This document shows positions 33,830 to 44,148 of a stretch of 64,000 nt of DNA, in pieces (position 1 is the stretch's first letter; each line of letters starts with the position of its first letter). The stretch is from Pyrus communis (taxonomy: Eukaryota > Streptophyta > Magnoliopsida > Rosales > Rosaceae), in contig NC_084804.1 of the NCBI RefSeq assembly GCF_963583255.1, positions 23,814,061 through 23,878,060 of the forward strand, in the 5' to 3' direction. The position numbers and the translations under genes are program-made. The notes under the pieces are model-generated. The model made no database searches and had not been told where the DNA came from. It was given only the letters and a program-made list of their open reading frames with translations.

Positions 33830-36191
33830 TGATGCGAGATTTACTTGACACTCAAATTAAACCCTCGTTTGATAATTGTAGTAGAATGGATAAGTGAGGG
33901 ATCGTTCTAGACCGGGGATTAGGAGGGCTTGCTAAAACCTTCTAAATTGACTTAAAAACATAAAAACTAAATTAAAATACTCTTAACAAGACTACTATGA
34001 CTCAGAATGGCTTTAAAACTAACTTTTAAAACACTAAGACAAACTAAAAGACTCAAAACAAGTTCAACAGACTCCAAATACTTAAAAACATAAAATAAGA
34101 CAAATCAAATGATTAAGACTTAACAAAATAGAGGGGGGGGAATTGTGTTTGGACGATATTAAATTAAACGGACAGATTATAATTTAAAACAGATAGTAAA
34201 GATGAATGTGATAAAAATATGGATGATGGAATAGCCAAGGGGTTCTTCTCCACACATGTTACACTTGCATACAAAATTGATTCTCAGTTGGTCTTTCGAT
34301 AAGTTGTGAAACTCAATGCTCCAAGTTAATTAGATCCGCTTAAATTAACTTTCAGATTTCCCTAAATTCGTTGGATTGAATGGAATACGCATTACAACCA
34401 AATTATTCTTAATCAAAGTCCCTAACTATGGAATACGCATGATAGAGACATTCAACAAAGATCATTAAGTTCAATGAAAATTATAAGTGTTGACGAGGCA
34501 TTCGTTACTATGGAATACGCATGAAACTTATGCCAAGAATTCGTTTAACGCGATTGTTTATAAGCAACCTCCACTACTTGTGAATATAAGTTCGTAACGT
34601 TTAGATGAAGCTCACTTATATTCTAGCGTCATATTCATGCATGAAAATTAAGCTTGCAATCTCAATGAACATACATAAATAAGTTATCAATCAAACAGTT
34701 AAACGAATTGAATCCACAACTTATGAAATTCCAACCAAAAGTAATCAATTCATATTGGAAATATAAACATAGTTTCGAATCACCCCCTAGCTAAAGGGGG
34801 TTTAGTTCCTCATAACTTTGAAATCAAAGAAACCCCTAAACATTCCAACAACTCAAACTTGAATTGTATGAACGTTTAGGCACTCTTCTCTTCCATTCTC
34901 ATACGTACAAAACAAAGAGAATTAAATTTAAACTTTGAAATCAAAGAAACACCTAAAAATTCCAACAACTCAAACTTGAATTGTATGAACGTTTAGGCAC
35001 TCTTTTCTTCCTCGTTGTTGTAGCACAAGGTCTAAGTGAGCTTTGGGGATTATGTGAAGTGTTTTGGAGGGATGGGAAGTGGTTGGATAGTGGCTGCAAT
35101 GGAGGAGAAAAACTGCACAGAAATGGAAGGGGATTTGCGGCACAAGGGTTGTGTTTGTGTTGTGTGAAGTGTATGAAATGAGATGATTTCATTGTGGCTA
35201 GGTTGCATGCTTATTTATAGGTAAATGAGAGGGAACATGACAGCTTGGAATAGGTGGAAATGTGGCTGCAAGTTTGGTGAATGATTATGAGTGAATGCAT
35301 GTGAATGTGGCTAGGTTGGAAAGCTGGAATTTCTGGAATTGTAATGTACCCCACGGCATTGATTGTGTTTGAGTGTTTGTGGCTGCAATGTTTGTTGGTT
35401 AAAGATGCATGTGGATGTATTATACAATGGGAAAGTATGTGATTGACAATTAGGGTGAATGGTGGCTGCAATGATGAAGTGTGATGGCTGAAAATGCAAG
35501 GGAAGTGCACGGCATTGATTAGTTTTAGGTGCATGTGGCTGCAATGTTTGTTTGATGATGATGCATGTGATGGGTGGGAACAAAGGGGGAAACATGGCAC
35601 AAGGGTGCTTGAGTGAATGATTGAATGTGCATGTGGATTAAAGAATGAGTGGTGGTGTAATGATGAAGTGAATGCATGTGTTGATGACTAGGTTAGTGGG
35701 TGGAAATCTGAAAATGGCATAAGGGAATTGGAGCTAATAAATAATGCATGTAGGGTTAGGAAATAAAATCATAACTTAAAGGGGGATGATTAAAGGGTGT
35801 TGAAAGGTTTTGCATGGCTTTGAAGTGATTGTGGATTGGGCTAGAGTTTAAGTACATGAAATGGACCCAAATTGCTCCTCCTTGCATGGCAAGGAATGGT
35901 GTTTGTGTTAAGCCCATGGCAAGGTGTTATGTGATTGGGTTAGGGCCATTGTTTTGTGTCTTCAAGTGCATACAAGGCCTTCAAATTCGTCCATCCTCTT
36001 GGCTCCATGGATAAGCTATCCAATCCATGCCCAAAAATGCTCCAAATGGCCTCAAAATGCACTTTCTTGCACCCTAGGCCCTTAGAACCTGAAAACACAC
36101 AAAAGAAGCATAAAGGACTAAAATAACGAGAGAAACATAACGTAAATGCACGAGAACAAGCCATTTAAGTCGCATGAATATGCTCCTATCA
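33830..36191 (-). repeat. 5' LTR of element B (2362 bp)
   Basis: Adjacent to the PBS at its left edge; right edge ATGCTCCTATCA, followed by the GGGCC duplication. Contains the leader hairpins (34835-34880, 34952-34997) and a minus-strand TATA box near 35210-35219. Near 34475-34495 it differs from the 3' LTR at seven transitions within about 20 bp, while the rest is nearly identical. Confidence 0.95.
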
Positions 36192-36196
36192 GGGCC

Positions 36197-37445
36197 TAAA
36201 CGTTCATACAATTCAAGTTTGAGTTGTTGGAATGTTTAGGTGTTTCTTTGATTCCAATGTTTAAATTCAACTAAACCCCCCTTGGCTAGGGGGGGATTCA
36301 AAATATATGTTTATGCTTGCATTTTGATTTGATTACTTCTAATTGCGTTTCATAAGTTGTGGATTCAATTTATTTAACTGTTTGATTGATAACTTATTTA
36401 TGTATGTTTATTGAGAATGCACGCTTAATTTTCATGCATGAATATGACGCTAGAATATAAGTGAGTTTCACCTAATAGTTACGAACTTATATTCACAAGT
36501 AGTGGAGGTTGCTTATAAACAATCGCGTTAAACAAATTCTTGGCATAAGTTTCATGCAATCATAGTAACGAATGCCTCGTCAACACTTATAATTTTCATA
36601 GAGCGTAATGATTCTTGCTTGTACCTCTTCTATGTATTCATGTTGAGGACTTGTGGGGAATGTTTTGAATTGTCGCATGCATCATCCAATTCAATAACGT
36701 TAGGAAGATTTGAAGGTTAATTAGTGCATCACGGTTAACTTGGGGTGTTGAGTATCATAGTTTATTGAAATGCAATTGGAAATCATTTTATTATGAAAGT
36801 ATAACATGTATGGAGATGAACCCCTTAGCTAGGTTCCCATCCATTCAATTCCATCAAATTCATCTTTACATTCTGTCTAGTTTATTAACTTGTTTCGTTA
36901 TTTCAATTCTCGTCAATTTAAAACCCCCCTTTACTTTCTTGTTCTTTAGTGTTTAGACTTTGTTTAGTTTATTTTTTAAAGTGTTTTGATTCAATTTATT
37001 TCCCAAAATTCGTCCAAATTCACCAAAGTGCTCAAAACTGCCCAGAAAGTGATTTTAAGGCTGTTTTGAGTGTTTTGGGTGATGTTTGAGTCTTTTGGTT
37101 TGTTTTAGTGTTTTAAAGTTTAGTTTTGCATTCTTTGAGTCTAGTATAGTGTTTTATATTGTGTTTTTACGTTTGAATCAAACCATAATCTTAAATTCGT
37201 CCAACATTAGGTTTAAGGTCAGAAACTGCCTAGTTAGTGTTTTTAGGCAGCTTTGAGTCTTTTGAACTTGTTTTGAGTCCTTTGAGTCTTTGTGAACGTT
37301 TTTAACTTTATTTTACGTTTTTGAGTCAGTTTCCAAGTGATTTGCAATCCCTCCTAATCCCCGGTTAAGAACGATCCCTACTTATACTTATACTACAATT
37401 TGACGAAAAGAGGGTTTAATTTGTGTGCGTATAAATCTCGCATCA
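36197..37445 (+). repeat. 5' LTR of element A, second part (R-U5)
   Basis: Continues the LTR after B: the rest of the second leader hairpin (36195-36240 counting the duplicated CC), then the long R-U5 block, ending CTCGCATCA immediately before the PBS spacer AATTT. Matches 53763-55011 nearly base for base. Confidence 0.92.
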
Positions 37446-37450
37446 AATTT

Positions 37451-37470
37451 TGGCGCCGTTGCCGGGGATT
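37451..37470 (+). promoter_or_regulatory. Primer-binding site of element A (tRNA-Asp)
   Basis: TGGCGCCGTTGCCGGGGATT, five bases after the LTR end, identical to the PBS of B, C and D. It shows that A can use the same primer and probably the same RT as B. Confidence 0.92.
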
Positions 37471-37575
37471 AGCAAATTTGTTAATCTCTTGGATTGTTTG
37501 TTTCTGTTATGTATTTTAGTTTTAGTTTTTGATTTTAGTTTTGTTTGTTGAATTCAAATACTAGAGAAGAACAAC

Positions 37576-38532
37576 ATGGCACTTGATAATGCTTCTCTTT
37601 TGTCACAGCTCATGGAAAGGTCTCAAATGCAAAGTGTTGATATATTTGATCTTCAATCAAGGAATAACGTGTTTTCCAATACTTACAGTTCAGATTGGAG
37701 TGATCATTCAAACTCTATGTGGTGGGAACCTCAACATGTTCAAGAAGAAGGATATTGGCAGCCATATGAGGAGTTCTATTCAAGACCTATACACCCACCA
37801 CAACCTCATATTCAATATGCCCAACCAAATTTAAGTTCGTCAATAGATTATAATCAAAAGCTTAACGAATTAATTTGTTTGGTGCAAGGCTCACAAAATC
37901 AAGACAATGAGGCTCGACAAGAAGACAAAAGGTTGGACCACTTGGAAAAGCAAATTGGGCAGATAGCGGAGTTCGTAGGACAATTTTGCGACCAAGGCAA
38001 ACTCCCTAGTTCAACCATTGTAAATCCGAAGGGAGGATTTGAAGCACCTTTGTCAGAAGCACTTATTGCTCCTATGCCATCTAATTCAAGTAAGGTTGTT
38101 CCAATTAGTTCTAACCCCATTCCAACAAATATCCCTATTCCTTGCAGGTTCATGAATTCCAAGGAAGATGAAAGTGAAAAAGACATCTTGGAAGCCCTTC
38201 CAAAGGTGCAAAGTAGGGAATGTCATGAATTCATCAAAGAGGACGTTCTTGAAACCACAAAATCCAAAGAAGTTAAATTTGATGACATTGGACAAGTCAT
38301 AACCATCACTTGCAATCTGGCCAAGTCCAATATCCCTGAAACTTTCAAAGGAGTGGTGTTTGTCATTGAGTTCTTATCGGACAAAACAAGTAAGTTTTTT
38401 TTTCCAAATTCCATTACATTTTATACTAACTTGCTGTTTTTTATGAATCAGGCACCTACACTAGAATTCAAACCAATGCCGGTTCACTTCAAGTATCACC
38501 TTCCATTCAAGGACCAATTCCATGCCGTTTGA
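37576..38532 (+). CDS. Gag-linker ORF of element A (318 aa, non-autonomous)
   Basis: Starts MALDNASLLSQLMERSQM. Residues about 28-160 correspond to B Gag-Pol residues about 362-490 ([42 protein letters not shown]). Next comes the block [19 protein letters not shown] (B 567-585), then about 75 residues with no counterpart in B (FKGVVFVIEFLSDKTSK), and finally APTLEFKPMPVHFKY, matching the stretch before RT (B 883-897). Capsid, zinc knuckle, protease and all Pol enzymes are missing. A 62-bp intron-like segment lies at 38390-38451 (GTAAGT, TACTAAC, CAG), yet the frame is open through it. The same ORF is kept open in C and D, so it may be translated; its role is unknown. Confidence 0.75.
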   Translation: MALDNASLLSQLMERSQMQSVDIFDLQSRNNVFSNTYSSDWSDHSNSMWWEPQHVQEEGYWQPYEEFYSRPIHPPQPHIQYAQPNLSSSIDYNQKLNELICLVQGSQNQDNEARQEDKRLDHLEKQIGQIAEFVGQFCDQGKLPSSTIVNPKGGFEAPLSEALIAPMPSNSSKVVPISSNPIPTNIPIPCRFMNSKEDESEKDILEALPKVQSRECHEFIKEDVLETTKSKEVKFDDIGQVITITCNLAKSNIPETFKGVVFVIEFLSDKTSKFFFPNSITFYTNLLFFMNQAPTLEFKPMPVHFKYHLPFKDQFHAV

Positions 38533-38545
38533 TTTTATTTATGTT

Positions 38546-38562
38546 AAAAAAAAAAAAAAAAA
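38546..38562 (+). repeat. Poly(A) tract after the gag-linker ORF
   Basis: A run of 17 A follows the short ORF 3' flank (TTTTATTTATGTT) and precedes the antisense cassette. Corresponding tracts are 1-26 in E, about 43403-43430 in C and 59682-59716 (interrupted) in D. Its place at a structural junction suggests a fossil mRNA end. Confidence 0.6.
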
Positions 38563-38591
38563 GATACTAAACATGGAGAAAGATGGAGCCT

Positions 38592-39278
38592 TCACAGAGG
38601 ATGTTTACGTGAAGCCCCACTACGAGGCGTCGAAGCAGAAGGCATAGAAGCGGAAGGCATAGAAGCGGAAGGCATCGGAACGGGAGGCATAGAAGCGGAA
38701 GGCATCGGAGCGGGAGGTATCGGAGCTAGAGCATTCTAGGCCTCAATACTTGGCCAAACGCTGGATGACCCAGGAAAAAGGTGCCTCTGGAGATAAGACG
38801 CAAGCCTTTGACGGTCACTGTGAATTCGACCCTCAGATTCTTGCAGCTCATCAAGCTTCCTCTTCATGCCCGACGAATAGTTATTTGCAAGCACATGCAA
38901 ACTTCTATTCTCGTACTTAAGCTGCTGGATCTCTTGCTTAAGACTTTCCACCTCTGCCATCAATGATTCCACCTGACGGGACCGAGCAAGCAGGCGTTGG
39001 CCCATGTTGGACACAGAGCTCGCACACTGAACACTAAGTGCGAGGGACTCTTGAACGGCCAACTCATCGGACCGTCCTGACAGCAGCCTACTATCTTTTG
39101 GAGTGAGAAGGTTCCTAGCTACTATTGTAGCTGTTGTGGCGTCCTGCATCACGGAGTCTTCACCTGTAAGAAGACCGTTAGAAGATAAAAAAGAAGGGCG
39201 CCATACATTACCTTGACGGGGCGCAACCGGATCGCTGCTGAGACTCAAATCTAAGCTAAGGTTCGATAAGTTTGCCAT
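38592..39278 (-). pseudogene. Antisense ORF of element A, one nonsense mutation
   Basis: Copy of the coiled-coil ORF. The first 180 codons are open (start MANLSNLSLDLSLSSD), including the full coiled coil. At 38736-38738 a Trp codon (SIEAW) has become TAG, cutting off the Pro/Ala/Met/Ser tail, which stays in frame to 38592. The DTGAPRQG motif reads DPVAPRQG. A truncated coiled-coil protein could still be made. Confidence 0.72.
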
Positions 39279-39775
39279 TTTCGAAAGTGTTCAAAGAGAA
39301 GGGGTGGATGGAGTTAAAATTTCAAAGGGCCAGAGACGATGTTCAAGAATGGGAAATCTTCAGAGTGTGTATGTTGGCGGTGATCGATAGCTCTATAAAA
39401 AGCCAAGGCGACGCGTCCACCGATTCAAAGAGCCGGAATTTCCGGCGTAAGTTAGGCGACGCTTTCTCGGCTTTTCAGAAAACGCATTCAACTTTGTCAA
39501 AAGATTTCTGACAAAGCTGAAAACACGTGGAGGCCATCACCGCAACTACACGTCTTTAGCCGACAAGCGCAAAGTTCGGCGACGCTTTCTCTGCTTTTCA
39601 GAAAACGCGTGCAGCTTTGTGAAAAGGAGCCGCATCTGCACTATCACGTGTCGTTCAGAAAGAGAAGGGGCGTCGTTCAGAAATCGAAGAGGCGTCGTTC
39701 TGATATCGAAGAGACATTTGTCGACAAGGGTAAAAGAACAGTACCACCACTTGATATTATCTCTATATATGTCGA
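39279..39775 (-). promoter_or_regulatory. Promoter-like region of the element A antisense ORF
   Basis: On the minus strand it has the clearest TATA box of the five copies (TTTTTATAGAG; plus 39391-39402, CTCTATAAAA), about 115 bp before the ATG. G-boxes lie near 39523 and 39645, with the GACGCTTTCTC tandem motifs between. The distal end is cut by the insertion of C at CCTTT (39776-39780). Confidence 0.58.
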
Positions 39776-39780
39776 CCTTT

Positions 39781-42178
39781 TGATAGGAGCATATTCATGC
39801 GACTTAAATGGCTTGTTCTCGTGCATTTACGTTATGTTTCTTTAGTTATTTTAGTACTTTAAGCTATTTTCGTGTGTTTGTAGGCCAAAAGGGCTAAAGG
39901 AGCAAAAAGATGCATTTTGGAGACGTTTGGAGCACTTTTGGGCTAAGGATGGATAGCTTATGCTTGGAGCCAAAGTGTTGGACGAAATTAAAAACCTAAT
40001 TGAAGACCAAAGTGTTGGAACCTTGTTCCTTTTAGTTTTAGGATATTTAAACCTTTCCTATATCCTTAGTCGTGCATAACATTCCAACATTCCACTCCTT
40101 CATTCACCACTTATCATATCATACACTTATCTTATCATCACCACATATCATATATTTATTACTTATCATATCATTCATTCATCTACATATCAATAACCAC
40201 TTATCTTATCACTCAACATATCATACACTTATCACTTATCACTTCCATTCACTTATCACTTATCACTTCCATTCACTTATCACTCACCACATATCATTCA
40301 TTTATCACCACATATCATTCATTTATCACTTAACATATCATTCATTTATCACTTAACATATCATACACTTATCATAATCATTCACTTATCACTTATCATA
40401 ATCATTCACTTATTCTTTCATCATTCAACCACCAATTCAACACATGCATTTCAAACCTTTCAACACCCTTTAATCATCTCCCTTTAAGTTATGATTTTAT
40501 GTCCTAACCCTACATGCATTATTTATTAGCATCTTCACATGCATTCACACACACTTCACACAAACAAACAACTCAAAACCGTGAGCTCCCATTCCCTTAT
40601 GCCATTTTCAGATTTCCACCCACTAACCTAGTTATCAACACATGCATTCCCTTCACATTCACCCACATGCACTCCCACTCTTTAATCATATGCACTCCCA
40701 TCATAATTCCACCACCAATTCAGCCACAAAACATTATCATTGCACCACATTCAACCACTCCACATCCCTCACCAAGAAATCATTCAACACACATGCATCC
40801 TGAAATTCTTTGCCATGCAATCACATGCATTTCCCTTGACATTTTCAGCCATCACACTTCATCATTACACCACCATTCACTCTTTAACCCACACACACTT
40901 CACACAAACAACATTCACATGCATTCACATGCATTTCCAACACAAAACACACTCAAAACCGTGGCCACCTTTGCATTTCAGGATTCCCATTTGCATTTTC
41001 AGATTTCCAGCTTTCCCTTTTATTTTCCAGCTTTCATTCTTCATCATTGCAGCCATTCCACATGCAATTCTCCATCATTCCTCCACACAAACACCTTAAA
41101 CAAATAGCCATATACATCTCCACTCCTCCTATAAATACCCTTGCATTCCCATCATTCAAAACATCTCATTCCATTGTAGATACCACAACACAAACACTCC
41201 ATTCCTTCTCTAGCCGTGAGTTTCTCTCCATTTTCTGCACCATTTTCTCCACCACTCCTCACCTATTTCCATAATTCCTTTTCCATTCCACACTTCCATC
41301 CCCCAAACCAATTATCCCTAGACCTTATGCTACAATAAAGAGGAAGAGAAGAGGGCCTAAACGTTCATACAATTCAAGTTTGAGTTGTTGGAATGTTTAG
41401 GCGTTTCTTTGATTTCAATGTTTAATTTCAATTCTCTTTGTTTTGTACGTATAAGGAATGGAAGAGAAGGCCAAAATTTGATGTGAGATTTATACGCACA
41501 CAAATTAAACCCTCGTTTGACAATTGTAGTAGAATGGATAAGTGAGGGATCGTTCTGGACCGGGGATTAGGAGGGATTGCAAATCTCTTGGAAACTGACT
41601 CAAAAACGTAAAATAAAGTTTAAAACACTAAACTAGACTCAAAGAATGCAAAATTAAAGTTTAAAACACTAAGGCAAACCAAAAACTCAAAATGCTTTAA
41701 AAACACAAACTAAAATGCTATACTAAACTCGAAGAATTCAAAACTAAAAATAAGAAAGATTAAGACTAAGACTTAAACGAAATATGGGGGGATTGATTTT
41801 GGACGAATTTAAACTAAAATGGATAGATTGTAAAGAAAACAAATTGTAAATATGAAATTGACGGAAATGAATGGATGGTATGGCTAGCTAAGGGGTTCAT
41901 CTCCATACATGTTACACTTGCATAATAAAATGATTTCCAATTGCATTTCAATAAACCATGAATTCTCAACACCCCGGGTTAATTAGGTCCGCTTAAATTA
42001 ACCGTCAAGTTTTCCTTAAGTTAATGAATTGGATGATTGCATACGACAACCCAAAGCATTCCTCACAAGTTCCCTTCATGAATTGCATAATAGAGAAACA
42101 AGCAAGAATCATTAAGCATCATGAAAACTATAAGTGTTGACGAGGCTTTAATTTGAGTGTCAAGTAAATCACGCATCA
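39781..42178 (+). repeat. 5' LTR of element C, chimeric
   Basis: Normal U3 from TGATAGGAGC to about 41468: simple repeats about 40095-40410, eleven or so CATGCA words, TATA box near 41129, one leader hairpin 41356-41401. The next 680 bp are inverted relative to the rest. Only the final 30 bp or so (TTTAATTTGAGTGTCAAG to CGCATCA) are again in normal orientation, matching the 3' LTR end. Confidence 0.88.
41470..42148 (-). other. Inverted R-U5 fragment inside C's 5' LTR
   Basis: On the plus strand it begins GGCCAAAATTTGATGTGAG, the reverse complement of an LTR end plus the PBS spacer and first PBS bases. It runs in reverse through U5/R to GTTGACGAGG. Its LTR end (rc GTGCGTATAAATCTCACATCA) is of the A type, not C's own (GTCAAGTAAATCACGCATCA), so it came from another copy. 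The left edge equals the start of a minus strong-stop DNA. Confidence 0.8.
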
Positions 42179-42183
42179 AATTT

Positions 42184-42203
42184 TGGCGCCGTTGCCGGGG
42201 ATT
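42184..42203 (+). promoter_or_regulatory. Primer-binding site of element C (tRNA-Asp)
   Basis: TGGCGCCGTTGCCGGGGATT five bases after the LTR end, as in A, B and D. Confidence 0.92.
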
Positions 42204-42296
42204 AGAAAATTTGCTAATCCCTTGGATTGTTTGTTTCTGTATTGTCTTTTAGATTTAGTTTTTTTTTTTATTTGTGTTTTGTTTGTTAAGAACAAG

Positions 42297-43388
42297 ATGG
42301 CACTTGATAATGCTTCTCTTTTGTCACAACTCATGGAAAGGTCCCAAATGCAAAGAGTTGATATATTTAATCTTCAATCAAGGAATAACGTGTTTTCCAA
42401 TACTTACAATTCGGATTGGAGTGATCATTCAAACTCTATGTGGTGGGAACCTCAAAATGCTCAACAAGGAGGATATTGGCAGCCACCACAACCTCATATT
42501 CAATATGCCCAACCAAATTTAAGTTCGTCAATAAATTATAACCAAAAGCTTGATGAATTAATTTGTTTGGTGCAGGGCTTACAAAATCAAGACAATGAGG
42601 CTCAACAAGAAGGATATTGGCAGCCGTATGAGGAGTTCTATTCAACGCCTATGCAGCCACCACAACCTGCCCAAAGTAATGTAGGTAATTCAAATGATAA
42701 TGATACGATTTTTCAATTACTTACTACTCTGGAAAAGCAAATTGGGCAGATAGCGGAGTTCGAAGGACAATTTTGCGACCAAGGCGAACTCCCTAGTTCA
42801 ACCATTGCAAATCAGAAGGGAGAATTTGAAACTGCCAAGGAAATCATGTTGAGAAGTGACAAGGAGGTTGGAACGGACCCTCAACCATCAAAATCAAATC
42901 ACAAGGAAGAGGAATACACCCAACCCACGGAAAGGGTGGAAACACCTTTACCGGAGGCTCCTATTGCTCCTATGCCATCTAATACAGGTATGGTTGTTCC
43001 AAATTTCATGACTTCCAAGGAAGAAGAAGGTGAAAAAGACATCTTGGAAGCCCTTCCAAAGGTGACAAGTAGGGAATGTCATGAATCCATCAAAGAGGAC
43101 GTTCTTGAAACCACAAAATCCAAAGAAGTTAAATTTGATGACATTGGACAAGTAATAACCATCACTTGCAATCTGGCCAAGTCCAATATCCCTGAAACTT
43201 TCAAAGGAGTGGTATTTGTCATTGAGTTCTTGTCGGACAAAACAAGTAAGTATTTTTTTCCAAATTCCATTAGATTTTATACTAACTTGCTATTTTTTTT
43301 GAATCAGGCACCTACACTAGAATTCAAACCAATGCCGGTTCACTTCAATTATCACCTTCCATTCAAGGACCAATTCCATGCCGTTTGA
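42297..43388 (+). CDS. Gag-linker ORF of element C (363 aa)
   Basis: The ATG at 42297 is chosen because it aligns with the MALDN start of A and D; an upstream in-frame extension exists but reads through PBS leader sequence. The layout is as in A, with an internal repeat of the YWQP motif and a longer middle segment (ETAKEIMLRSDKEVGTDPQ) that matches B residues about 489-506 and is missing in A and D. So C keeps more of the ancestral Gag linker. It ends with the same unassigned block and APTLEFKPMPVHF. The intron-like segment is at 43246-43307. No capsid or enzyme domains. Confidence 0.75.
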   Translation: MALDNASLLSQLMERSQMQRVDIFNLQSRNNVFSNTYNSDWSDHSNSMWWEPQNAQQGGYWQPPQPHIQYAQPNLSSSINYNQKLDELICLVQGLQNQDNEAQQEGYWQPYEEFYSTPMQPPQPAQSNVGNSNDNDTIFQLLTTLEKQIGQIAEFEGQFCDQGELPSSTIANQKGEFETAKEIMLRSDKEVGTDPQPSKSNHKEEEYTQPTERVETPLPEAPIAPMPSNTGMVVPNFMTSKEEEGEKDILEALPKVTSRECHESIKEDVLETTKSKEVKFDDIGQVITITCNLAKSNIPETFKGVVFVIEFLSDKTSKYFFPNSIRFYTNLLFFLNQAPTLEFKPMPVHFNYHLPFKDQFHAV

Positions 43389-43476
43389 TTTTATTTATGT
43401 TAATAAAAAAAAAAAAAAAAAAAAAAAAAAGAAAAAGAAAAAAAGAAAGATACTAAACATGGAGAAAGGTGGTGCT

Positions 43477-44148
43477 TCACAAAGGTTGTTTGCGTGAAGT
43501 CCCACTACGAGGCGCAGAAGCGGAAGGCGCAGAAGCGGGAGGCATAGAAGCGGGAGGCATCGAAGCGGAAGGCATCGGAGCGGGAGGCATCGGAGCTAGA
43601 GCATTCCAGGCCTCAATACTTGGCCAAGCGCTGGATGACCCAGGAAAAAGGTGCCTCTGGAGATAAGACGCAAGCCTTTGACGGTCACTGTGAATTCGAC
43701 CCTCAGATTCTTGCAGCTCATCAAGCTCCCTCTTCATCCCCGACGAATAGTTATTTGCAAGCACATGCAAACTTCTATTCTCGTACTTAAGCTGCTAGAT
43801 CTCTTGCTTAAGTCTTTCCACCTCTGCCATCAACGATTCCACCTGACGGGAGCGGGCAAGCAGGCGTAGGCCCATGTTGGACACAGAGCTCGCACACTGA
43901 ACACTAAGTGCGAGGGACTCTTGAACGGCCAACTCATCGGACCGTCCTGACAGCAGCCTACTATCTTTTGGAGTGAGGAGGTTTTTAGCTACTATTGTAG
44001 CTGTTGTGGCGTCCTGCATCACAGAGTCTTCACCTGAAAGAGGACCGTTAGAAGATAAAAAAGAAGGGCGCCATACGTTACCTTGACGCGGCGCGCCCGT
44101 ATCACTGCTAAGGCTCAATTCCAAGCTAAGGTTCGATGAGTTTGCCAT
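43477..44148 (-). pseudogene. Antisense ORF of element C, one nonsense mutation
   Basis: 224-codon copy (stop included) of the coiled-coil ORF. The ATG at 44148 aligns with the MANSSN start of the other copies; an in-frame ATG six codons upstream (44166) also exists. CAG to TAG at 43795-43797 in the middle of the coiled coil (after VERLKQEI) breaks it. The downstream half stays open with a Pro/Ala/Met/Ser tail. Confidence 0.72.

Larger units (their letters stand above)
21723..36191 (-). mobile_element. Element B: complete autonomous Athila-type LTR retrotransposon (14.5 kb)
   Basis: LTRs 33830-36191 and 21723-24083, flanked by GGGCC on both sides. PBS, one uninterrupted gag-pol ORF, antisense ORF and a 3' tail with polypurine motifs are all present. 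By eye the LTRs differ at about ten scattered positions plus a cluster of seven transitions, under 1 percent, so the insertion is recent. The 1854-codon frame without a stop makes it the only element here that could supply enzymes to the others. Confidence 0.95.

Noticed and set aside
37451..37470. tRNA-Asp gene signal
   Set aside because: Only the 3' arm complement is present (PBS); no anticodon or D arm.
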